Part shown: positions 56,243 through 62,431 of the stretch, one piece after another
Numbering within the stretch: position 1 is the first letter of the stretch
Layout of the letters: each line of letters opens with the position of its first letter
DNA from: Microvirga flocculans ATCC BAA-817
GTDB taxonomy: Bacteria; Pseudomonadota; Alphaproteobacteria; Rhizobiales; Beijerinckiaceae
DNA length: 64,000 nucleotides
Direction: 5' to 3'
NCBI RefSeq assembly: GCF_000518665.1
Contig: NZ_JAEA01000003.1
Span: 248,001-312,000, forward strand
Program-made: the position numbers and the translations under genes
Notes under the pieces: generated by a model
Databases searched by the model: none
What the model saw: the letters and a program-made list of their open reading frames with translations, nothing else
Told to the model about the DNA's origin: nothing

Positions 56243-56932
56243 TCAGGATTCGACCATTGCCTTGACAACGGACGATGAGAACGGACGACCACTGGCACTT
56301 GTGAAGCCTTGACGCGCAAGTTCGTCGGCGATTTCGCGCAGGGAACGCCGCTGGCCGGTCTTTGGCGACCGGCGGCGCAGGCGCTTCGCCTCGGCCACTA
56401 CCTCCGGACGGGTTTCAGCATGGGACTTCCGGCCCTCGACCTTCATGCCGGTCGCGCGTTTCCGCTCACGGGCTGCACGAAGCTTCTTCACCAGCCGTGT
56501 CTTTTCGAGTTGCGCGAAGGCCCCAGCGATCTGCCTCATGGCGACCTTCATTTCGTCGTTGGTCTCTGTGAGGTCATCGCCGTTGGCGGCGAGCACTCGA
56601 ACATCGCGAGCCTTCAAGGCGAGGATGGCGAGTTCCTGGACGAGAACGGAGCGAGCAAGACGTGATGCGTCCTCGACGAGAACAACACGAACGCCATTGC
56701 CTTCGATGCGATCCAGGAGAGCCGAAAACCCAGGACGGGTCTCAATGGTATCGGACCCGCTCACTGCGGCATCGTAGAACTCATCAATGATCTCAAATCC
56801 GGCGAGCTTTGCGTAAGCTTTGACAGCCTCACGCTGACGGCGCTCGCTGTCCTTGTCGATGCCCACGTTCGAGGCGCTCGATGTCCTGAAGTACGCGGTC
56901 GCCTTGACAATTTCTCCAGGTCGCTTCGCCAT
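56243..56932 (-). CDS. Serine recombinase (resolvase/invertase family)
   Basis: This protein of about 229 residues has the resolvase N-terminal domain with Ser18 in AYFRTSSASN as the likely nucleophile, and conserved RPGFSALLDRIEGNGVRVVL and VEDASRLARS. A C-terminal helix-turn-helix follows (SLREIADELARQGFTSASGR). I start it at ATG 56932. An upstream start at 57004 would run through a good promoter (TTGACG-N16-TAATTT, minus strand, about 57008-56980). Its purpose beside a tyrosine integrase is probably resolution of multimers or DNA inversion. It converges with int. Confidence 0.85.
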   Translation of the reverse strand: MAKRPGEIVKATAYFRTSSASNVGIDKDSERRQREAVKAYAKLAGFEIIDEFYDAAVSGSDTIETRPGFSALLDRIEGNGVRVVLVEDASRLARSVLVQELAILALKARDVRVLAANGDDLTETNDEMKVAMRQIAGAFAQLEKTRLVKKLRAARERKRATGMKVEGRKSHAETRPEVVAEAKRLRRRSPKTGQRRSLREIADELARQGFTSASGRPFSSSVVKAMVES

Positions 56933-57055
56933 ATTCTGTAGGGGTTCCGAGTTGATTTCTGTTTCGATTTCCGAAGAAATTAGCACAACTTGACCATGCG
57001 TCAATGCCCTCGATCCACGCTGTTTCAGAAGAAACTCAAGCTATGGGGCGAGGGA

Positions 57056-57235
57056 TCAGGACCAGATGTCTTCTTCGCGATCATACGAGGTCCGCTCGAT
57101 CTTCCCGATCTTCCAATGGCGATAGGAAACCCGAGTCCGCCGACGCGGACTGGGGTTCTTCATCTGCCAGAGTTGAAGGGCGAGACCGATGACCGTGAGC
57201 GCGAAGCCAATCTGGTCCAACGTGAAGTCGAACAC
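57056..57235 (-). CDS. Small membrane protein, mobile element
   Basis: This 59-residue protein from GTG 57235 has one hydrophobic helix (about residues 8-24, QIGFALTVIGLALQLWQ) and a strongly basic tail (KNPSPRRRTRVSYRHWKIGK) ending in acidic residues. A transcription terminator of the first sRNA-like unit lies just upstream on the same strand. The frame continues upstream to 57442 only as non-coding sequence. The function is unknown. The GTG start is a guess. Confidence 0.4.
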   Translation of the reverse strand: MFDFTLDQIGFALTVIGLALQLWQMKNPSPRRRTRVSYRHWKIGKIERTSYDREEDIWS

Positions 57236-57257
57236 TCTGTGATTGCTTCCGAGGTCA

Positions 57258-57313
57258 ACAAAAAACCCGCCATGCGGCGGGTCGGGCGCAGGAGGCACAA
57301 TGCCCACCCTGCA
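57258..57313 (-). ncRNA. sRNA-like unit 1 of a tandem triplet
   Basis: On the minus strand, a -35 TTGAGC (57344-57349), 18 bases and TATGGA (57320-57325) precede a predicted transcript of about 55 bases. It contains a GCAGG/CCTGC hairpin and ends in the terminator stem ACCCGCC / GGCGGGT (57265-57282) followed by a six-base U-run. The arrangement repeats at 57376 and 57489. Confidence 0.55.
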
Positions 57314-57375
57314 TTTCACTCCATACCATGCCGCTATGGAGCGGCTCAAGACCTCCCCTGGACATGGTACAGACA

Positions 57376-57426
57376 ACAAAAAACCCGCCATGGGCGGGTT
57401 CGGCGCGGTCACATTTCGCGACCTAC
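57376..57426 (-). ncRNA. sRNA-like unit 2 of a tandem triplet
   Basis: The predicted promoter is TTGAGT (57456-57461), 17 bases, TATTAC (57433-57438) on the minus strand. The short RNA contains GGTC/GACC pairing and the loop GAAATGTG. It ends in the same terminator stem (57383-57399) and U-run as its neighbours. Confidence 0.55.
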
Positions 57427-57488
57427 ATTTCAGTAATAGCATACCATTCTGGGAGACTCAACACCGCCTCCCTGGAATGCGACAGTCA

Positions 57489-57545
57489 ACAAAAAACCCG
57501 CCATGCGGCGGGTCGGATGTAGGGGTCACATTTCTTCACCCTACA
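57489..57545 (-). ncRNA. sRNA-like unit 3 of a tandem triplet
   Basis: The predicted promoter is TTGAGC (57575-57580), 17 bases, TAGTTG (57552-57557) on the minus strand. The RNA has a perfect 8-bp hairpin ATGTAGGG / CCCTACAT with a 14-base loop containing AAATGTG, then the shared terminator (57496-57513). Confidence 0.55.
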
Positions 57546-57625
57546 TTTTGACAACTACCATTTCGTACGACTTGGCTCAAGTGCCATGAAATTCCTCTGT
57601 GGATGAGCACCGGCTAAATACGGTC

Positions 57626-57829
57626 ATGCGCTATTACGAACTTGTCGAGACACAGCCTCGAAAACCGACCTCCCCATCAGCAGGCACCATCAAGCCTCGG
57701 AAGCCCCTCTCTCCAGAACAAGCTCGCTCCAGATCGGAACGCCAGCAGCGCATCCAGCAGCAGATGAAAAACGAGAGAACTCGATCAGCGAACAAGCTGC
57801 GCGATCTCCAGGCGAAGCTCACAACCTGA
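57626..57829 (+). CDS. Small basic hypothetical protein, mobile element
   Basis: This 67-residue protein starts MRYYELVETQPRKPTSPSAG and continues with a charged helix rich in Gln, Arg and Lys (SRSERQQRIQQQMKNERTRS). It looks nucleic-acid binding. A GTG at 57599 would add nine residues. No ribosome site is convincing. The predicted promoter of sRNA-like unit 3 lies divergently upstream. Confidence 0.45.
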   Translation: MRYYELVETQPRKPTSPSAGTIKPRKPLSPEQARSRSERQQRIQQQMKNERTRSANKLRDLQAKLTT

Positions 57830-57889
57830 CATCGACCTCCAGCTTCTGTCATCTGGATCATGCTGACCATGAAACACAGGTAGCCCATT

Positions 57890-57910
57890 GCGGCCCCAAG
57901 ATGAGGCCGC
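57890..57910. terminator. Hairpin between convergent small genes
   Basis: GCGGCC (57890-57895) / GGCCGC (57905-57910) has a 9-base loop. It lies between a plus-strand small gene and the minus-strand Rep-like operon and could terminate either. Confidence 0.45.
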
Positions 57911-57981
57911 TTGGTGAGATTGACATACGCTGTGCCAGGAGGGTTCGCGCTGGATGCAGCCCCGATCTCCCGTGGGCTCAG

Positions 57982-58560
57982 CTATTTCCGAGAGCGGTTG
58001 CAGACGAAAAGACCTGGGTCGCCTTCCAGCGCCATGCCCCACTGGTCCTTGGTGGCGTAGTGCGCCCATCCATTGCCCCAGACGAGCTTGACCCGGATCG
58101 AAGCCGACTTGCAGCGCTGGTCCCATAACGGGAAGGCAAGTTCGGTGAACTCGTCAACGACATCATCGGGCATCCTGAAGAGTAAATGCACGTGCGCGTT
58201 CGTTTCGAGGTTCTCGACGAACCCCACCCAGGCAGGCCGAAGTTCTCCAGGGGCATTCGTGAAGCGAGTTCCACACAGCGCACGGCCAATCCGGTAGTCA
58301 AACCAGTCCAGGTCCGAGCGGATGCGGTCGAGCGAGATAGTTCTGACCGATGGAAGCCGGTGCTGGCCTGGGGTGTCGGGCACACCAGAGGTCGGGATCG
58401 GAAAGCGCTTCCCACTTGGCGTCTCCCGGATGCAGATCGAGGCAGTTCCACCAGACACGGGATTGTAGGCGATACTCATGGCGACGTTCGCGCCGAAGTT
58501 CGTAAAGAAGTTCTCCCAGGCAGCAGCACGTCGAGAGAGTTGAAGATCGACGATGCTCAT
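57982..58560 (-). CDS. HUH endonuclease, rolling-circle Rep-like protein
   Basis: This 192-residue protein carries the two motifs of HUH rolling-circle enzymes. The metal-binding HVH is in FVENLETNAHVHLLFRMP (His123, His125), and a candidate catalytic Tyr168 lies in WAHYATKDQ with Lys171 three residues later (YxxK). An acidic, Trp-rich region precedes them. Such proteins nick one strand to start rolling-circle replication or transfer. It is translated from an ATGA overlap with the upstream partner gene. I cannot assign the exact Rep family. Confidence 0.65.
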   Translation of the reverse strand: MSIVDLQLSRRAAAWENFFTNFGANVAMSIAYNPVSGGTASICIRETPSGKRFPIPTSGVPDTPGQHRLPSVRTISLDRIRSDLDWFDYRIGRALCGTRFTNAPGELRPAWVGFVENLETNAHVHLLFRMPDDVVDEFTELAFPLWDQRCKSASIRVKLVWGNGWAHYATKDQWGMALEGDPGLFVCNRSRK

Positions 58561-58916
58561 ACCGGCACCGACTGCGCCCAGTCGTTGAACGCGAGACAGG
58601 CCGCATCCTCATCGTCAATCAACTGGGTGTTGTCGGCCCAGTACTTCTCGATGGTGGTGTGTGTCGCCACCGGCTCCATGAGCCGCCCATCCCTCCACAC
58701 TGCCCGTGCGGTAACGGACCATCCCAGTTCAGGGTGCTCGATGATGACCCGCCAACAGGTGGCATCAGCCGGAACCCCGTAGCGGCTCCAGGTACGACGA
58801 CTCGTGATACACGCACCTTCGACGGTGCGAACTTCGTTTCCGCGCTCAGGCGATAAATACCGGCGCAGGATGCGTTGGACGGCGAGGCTATTCGCCGCCT
58901 CAATGACAGTGTTCAA
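58557..58916 (-). CDS. Partner protein of the Rep-like gene
   Basis: This 119-residue protein of unknown fold contains TCWRVIIEHPELGWSVTARA and ends in FNDWAQSVPV. I choose the TTG at 58916 as start because AGGAG lies seven bases upstream. A longer frame begins at a TTG at 58979 without a site. It overlaps the Rep-like gene by four bases, so the two work together. It has no recognised domain. Confidence 0.6.
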   Translation of the reverse strand: MNTVIEAANSLAVQRILRRYLSPERGNEVRTVEGACITSRRTWSRYGVPADATCWRVIIEHPELGWSVTARAVWRDGRLMEPVATHTTIEKYWADNTQLIDDEDAACLAFNDWAQSVPV

Positions 58917-58918
58917 CT

Positions 58919-58988
58919 CAGGTCTCCTTGTGTTCGGGAAGTACACCGCAGATGGCTTCTTCCGCCGGTATTTAGCCAAGGAGACCTG
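58919..58988. promoter_or_regulatory. Divergent promoter with mirror-image ribosome sites
   Basis: CAGGTCTCCTTG (58919-58930) and CAAGGAGACCTG (58977-58988) are a perfect 12-bp inverted repeat, 46 bases apart. Each arm contains the ribosome site (AAGGAG) of the gene it faces. The short centre must hold both promoters. A common operator or shared translational control is possible. Confidence 0.6.
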
Positions 58989-58990
58989 AC

Positions 58991-59287
58991 ATGCTGGGAA
59001 TAAGCCTCAAGAACACGTATTACGCCCTTCACGACCTGGGACTGGTACGATCCAAGTACGACTACTGCCGCCGATTTCTTGGGCGGGGACCGACGTACCT
59101 CAAGGACTACGACCGCGAAGGACGCGACGTGGCGCGGGTGCCATCGAAGACGGTCACGACACTGCGGACGCGCCTGTGTGCAATCGCAGAACGAGTTCCG
59201 GCAGTGACTGCCGCCGAGATCATGAGTGTTGTCCAGGAGATCGACCGAGCCTGTCAGGTCGCCGATCTCCTCTGTCGGGGACGATAG
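58991..59287 (+). CDS. Small hypothetical protein (DUF6626-like)
   Basis: This 98-residue protein starts MLGISLKNTYYALHDLGLVR and contains RRFLGRGPTYLKDY and VPSKTVTTLRTRL. It recalls small DUF6626-type proteins found on plasmids and islands of alphaproteobacteria, from memory. It has a strong AAGGAG ribosome site. It may be a helix-turn-helix-like regulator facing the Rep-like operon. Confidence 0.6.
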   Translation: MLGISLKNTYYALHDLGLVRSKYDYCRRFLGRGPTYLKDYDREGRDVARVPSKTVTTLRTRLCAIAERVPAVTAAEIMSVVQEIDRACQVADLLCRGR

Positions 59288-59351
59288 GATCGGATTCTTT
59301 CCAAAAGGAGCTTCGCTCGGATAGGTTCAGGTCGTTGCCCTGGAGGAGCGC

Positions 59352-59969
59352 ATGAACTTGAAGGTTGAGAGTGCGAGGCGGCAGCTTGGCACTGCATTAG
59401 CGCTGTACCTGATGGATCACGATCCCGTTTCGGTCCACTGCCTCGCTGGAGGCGGTTGCGAGGTGATCGAGTTCTACGCCGGAAAATCCGCCGCTCCATT
59501 CGTTACCCAGGTGCTGAATGAGAACCCGAACATTGACCTGGAAAGGTTCAGGCGTCTTCAACGCCAATACTGGACCGCTTTCAAACATGCGACGAGGTGG
59601 GTAGGAAAGGGTAAGGCCGTCGAACGAGACGACGACGAACTGCTCTATCAATTCACAGATGAGCAAAACGATGTTGCATTGTTCATCGGATGGTCCGACT
59701 ACGCGAAGGCCACCGGAACCATGCCTATCGAGGCCCAGGTCCAGCAGGCTTGGTGGATTGCAAAGAACCTTGAAAAGCTCCACCCCAACCACTCGAAGGC
59801 GCGTTACGAGGGCCTGTTCCCGAACATCAAGTCACTTCCACGAGCAGACCAGAAGCGGCTCTTGCGGGAGAAGATCGAGTGGGCTCGCTCGGTTCCGGAG
59901 GTGATGAGCGATCCGAAGACTGAACGCCGAGCGCTGATCCTTCCATGGGATCACGGGCGTGGCGAGTGA
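59352..59969 (+). CDS. Hypothetical protein at the right end of the element
   Basis: This 205-residue soluble protein has an N-terminal helical domain (LKVESARRQLGTALALYLMD) with the phrase DPVSVHCLAGGGCEVIEF. That phrase recalls an HEPN-like alphaproteobacterial family with SVHTLA-type motifs. The ribosome site is GGAGGA. It is the last gene before attR, a typical cargo position. No catalytic residues can be assigned, so a defence role is only a possibility. Confidence 0.6.
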   Translation: MNLKVESARRQLGTALALYLMDHDPVSVHCLAGGGCEVIEFYAGKSAAPFVTQVLNENPNIDLERFRRLQRQYWTAFKHATRWVGKGKAVERDDDELLYQFTDEQNDVALFIGWSDYAKATGTMPIEAQVQQAWWIAKNLEKLHPNHSKARYEGLFPNIKSLPRADQKRLLREKIEWARSVPEVMSDPKTERRALILPWDHGRGE

Positions 59970-60065
59970 GACGCCCACCATTGACTTTCACTCCGTGCTT
60001 TCACACATTTCTTTGGCGGGCGCACCGTAAGTACTTGATCTATATGGCTTTGGCACTCCCCCAGT

Positions 60066-60093
60066 GAGAGTTCGATCCTCTCTGGCAGCACCA
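60066..60093 (+). repeat. attR: second copy of the 28-bp tRNA-Thr end
   Basis: This is an exact duplicate of 54570-54597 without the rest of a tRNA, marking the right end of the element. Beyond it, to 60372, there is only ordinary intergenic DNA with one possible tiny gene. Confidence 0.9.
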
Positions 60094-60206
60094 GCCACGT
60101 TGTCCGGCACGAAGGTTCGAAGGCATGATGCCCGGCCTGTGCCCCTCCTTCCATAGACCAAAATCGATCCGGCCTGTGACCCAGCTTCTCTCATGAGAGG
60201 ATCGCG

Positions 60207-60311
60207 ATGACCGTGTATTGCCGCGAGCAGAAGCGGCTTCTCGGAAGAACAATGTTACGGAACAATTTGCAGCATCTGCGGCAGATCGGAAATTCCGCGT
60301 TAACCATCTAG
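60207..60311 (+). CDS. Possible 34-residue peptide
   Basis: ATG 60207 to TAG 60309-60311, with GAGAGG nine bases upstream. The peptide is basic (MTVYCREQKRLLGRTMLRNN...) and without a membrane helix. Short length and no homology make it doubtful. Confidence 0.25.
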   Translation: MTVYCREQKRLLGRTMLRNNLQHLRQIGNSALTI

Positions 60312-60372
60312 ACAAGAAACAAGCTTAGGCATAATCCAGTTCATCAAATCTTCCGACTTTCGAGGAAGTCCG

Positions 60373-60492
60373 ATGAATCAGTTAGGGAAACGGCACCCTG
60401 CCAACGATGCATTGGCTCATCTGATGAGCCTGATCGCGCTTGTCTTCAGCTTCAGCTGCATCTGGATCGTGGCCTCCGCCGCCAAGATGTGA
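60373..60492 (+). CDS. 39-residue single-span membrane peptide
   Basis: ATG 60373 to TGA 60490-60492 with GAGGAAG upstream. The peptide starts MNQLGKRHPANDALAHLMSL and continues with a hydrophobic helix IALVFSFSCIWIVASAA before KM. It has a polar head and one membrane helix. It lies outside the mobile element. The function is unknown. Confidence 0.5.
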   Translation: MNQLGKRHPANDALAHLMSLIALVFSFSCIWIVASAAKM

Positions 60493-60592
60493 CGCGGCTT
60501 CGCATCCACCGACTGTGAAAGGCGCGCCCGATCGGCGTCCTGCCCGCGAAGCCGTCTGACGGCGAACCGAACCCCTTCAACAAAAGAACGCT

Positions 60593-61882
60593 TTAAAGGG
60601 AGCGCCACTCCCTCGCCGCATCGCTCGCCTGATAAGCCCAATAGGTGAGCTGAACCGCGGCGCGGCCCAGGATGCCGCCATTCCATGCCAGATCGAAGGG
60701 GGCAAACAGGCGATAGCGGTCGCTCTCGCCTGCAATGGCTTCGGCGATGACCGTTCCGCCGATGGCGGTCGTGTTCATGCCGTGGCCGCCGAAGGCCGTG
60801 CAGTACCAGACGCCAGGTTTCCACCGGCCGATCTGCGGCATCAGATGCCGGGCGTAGGACATGAGGCCCGACCACGCGACCTCTACCTTCAAGCCGGAGA
60901 GTTGCGGATAGGTCGTGACCATCTCGCGCCTGAGCAGGGCTGCGATGTCGCGCGGATCGGTGGTGCGCGTGGTGATGCGCCCACCCCAAAGGATACGGCT
61001 GCCGTCATCGACGAGCCGGTAGTAATCCCCTGCCCTGCGATCATCGAGGATCGCGGCAGGGGTCCGGATGGCGCTCTGCACCAGATCCGGCGCGCGTTCC
61101 GTCAGCAGGACATAAGTCGCGATCGGCAGGAAGGCGCGGCGCAGCGCGGGCAGCACTGAGCCCGTATAGCCGCCCGTCGCGAACACCACATGCTCGGCCA
61201 CGATCTCGGCCTGCTTCGTCCTGACGATCTTGCGCGGCCCATCCAGATCGGCGGACAGGACAGGCGAGCCTTCATGGATCGCAGCGCCCAGGCGGACCGC
61301 CTCCCTGGCGAGCGCGCGGGCGTAGTTCAGCGGATGGAAATGGAACGCGCCCTCATCGAGAACCGCCTCATGATATTTCGGCGAGGCGAAGAGGCTGCGC
61401 ACCTCGTCACGGGGAAGATAGCGCAGCTGCAATCCGAAATCGCGCCTCTGCTTTTCGCAGGCGGCCCGCATGGCTCCCGCTGAATCGTAGCGCAGGGCCT
61501 TCGCGATGCCGGGAACGGGCCGGGCCTCCTCGATGCCGAGGGCCTCGATGGTCGAGCGGACGATCTCGACCCCTTCCATCGACAGACGGAAAAGCTCCTT
61601 CGCCCCGTCCGCGCCTACACGCCGCTCGATGGCGGCAAGGCCCGTCGCATAGCCGGCCGACACGAAGCCGCCATTGCGCCCCGATGCGCCCCAGGCCACG
61701 CGCTGCGCCTCGATCAGCACGACCTTGCGCCCGCTGCTGGCGAGCTTGAGCGCCGCCGTGAGACCGGCCAGCCCGCCGCCGACAACGCACACATCGGCCT
61801 GGATGGGCCCCGCGGCGGCAGGATAGGCGTCCGGGCTCGCGAGGGTTCGGCTGTAATAGGTGTCGATATAGGCCTGCGGCAT
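60593..61882 (-). CDS. FAD-dependent oxidoreductase (PuuB/OrdL-like)
   Basis: This 429-residue DAO-family flavoenzyme has an N-terminal dinucleotide fold [18 protein letters not shown] (residues 31-48). The family region with AQRVAWGASGRNGGFVSAG and a C-terminal FGGHGMNTTAIGGTVIAEAI follow. It is closest to gamma-glutamylputrescine oxidase and similar amine or amino-acid oxidases. A free-methionine sulfoxide reductase gene lies 9 bases upstream. Substrate unknown. Confidence 0.85.
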   Translation of the reverse strand: MPQAYIDTYYSRTLASPDAYPAAAGPIQADVCVVGGGLAGLTAALKLASSGRKVVLIEAQRVAWGASGRNGGFVSAGYATGLAAIERRVGADGAKELFRLSMEGVEIVRSTIEALGIEEARPVPGIAKALRYDSAGAMRAACEKQRRDFGLQLRYLPRDEVRSLFASPKYHEAVLDEGAFHFHPLNYARALAREAVRLGAAIHEGSPVLSADLDGPRKIVRTKQAEIVAEHVVFATGGYTGSVLPALRRAFLPIATYVLLTERAPDLVQSAIRTPAAILDDRRAGDYYRLVDDGSRILWGGRITTRTTDPRDIAALLRREMVTTYPQLSGLKVEVAWSGLMSYARHLMPQIGRWKPGVWYCTAFGGHGMNTTAIGGTVIAEAIAGESDRYRLFAPFDLAWNGGILGRAAVQLTYWAYQASDAAREWRSL

Positions 61883-61891
61883 GTTGAGGAC

Positions 61892-62389
61892 TTAAAGCGC
61901 GATCTCGGAGGAGGAGAGGTAGATCTGCACGAGCCTCTCGCAGCCCTCGCGATCCTCCTCGTCGAAGCGGTTCGGGTTGGGGCTGTCGAGATCGAGAACG
62001 CCGAGCACCCGACCGTCCTTGATGAGCGGCACGACGAGCTCCGAGCGGGAGGCGCTGTCGCAGGCAATGTGCCCCGGAAAGGCATGCACGTCCGGCACCA
62101 CGATGGAAGCCTTGCGCTCCACCGCCGTGCCGCACACGCCGCGCCCCACCGCGATGCGCACGCAGGCGGTCTTGCCCTGGAAGGGGCCGAGGACCAGCTC
62201 TCCCCCGCGCATGAAATAGAACCCGGCCCAGTTCAGATCGGGCAGGAACTGAAAGATCAGCGCGGACATGTTGGCCGCGTTGGCGATCATGTCCGGCTCG
62301 CCCTCGAGGAGACCGGTGAGTTGCTGGGCCAGCGAGGCATAGAAGTCCCGCTTGCTGCCTGACAGAGGAATATCTTTGACTTCGAACAT
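61892..62389 (-). CDS. msrC: Free methionine-(R)-sulfoxide reductase (GAF domain)
   Basis: This 165-residue GAF-domain enzyme reduces free Met-R-sulfoxide. The three catalytic cysteines are at 76 (GKTACVRIA), 86 (GRGVCGTAV) and 110 (HIACDSASRSEL). This spacing equals Cys84, 94 and 118 of the E. coli protein. The following ELVVPL and DLDSPNPNRF are conserved. It forms a tandem with the FAD oxidase gene. Confidence 0.92.
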   Translation of the reverse strand: MFEVKDIPLSGSKRDFYASLAQQLTGLLEGEPDMIANAANMSALIFQFLPDLNWAGFYFMRGGELVLGPFQGKTACVRIAVGRGVCGTAVERKASIVVPDVHAFPGHIACDSASRSELVVPLIKDGRVLGVLDLDSPNPNRFDEEDREGCERLVQIYLSSSEIAL

Positions 62390-62431
62390 GCCGTTTTCCT
62401 TATGAGGCCCCCGCTCCCTTGTCCAGACGGC

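Noticed and set aside
57056..57442. 128-codon minus-strand frame spanning sRNA-like units 1 and 2
   Set aside because: Its first half crosses two terminator hairpins and has no family-like sequence. Only the last 59 codons look like a protein.
57256..57515. Reading the three repeats as a CRISPR array or as resolvase res sites
   Set aside because: Repeat spacing of 113-118 with diverged inner sequence and a promoter-terminator layout does not fit CRISPR. A res site would have three closely spaced short palindromes, which I do not see, though this was not excluded by experiment.
59988..60315. Minus-strand frames near attR
   Set aside because: They cross the duplicated tRNA fragment and have no ribosome sites or family features.
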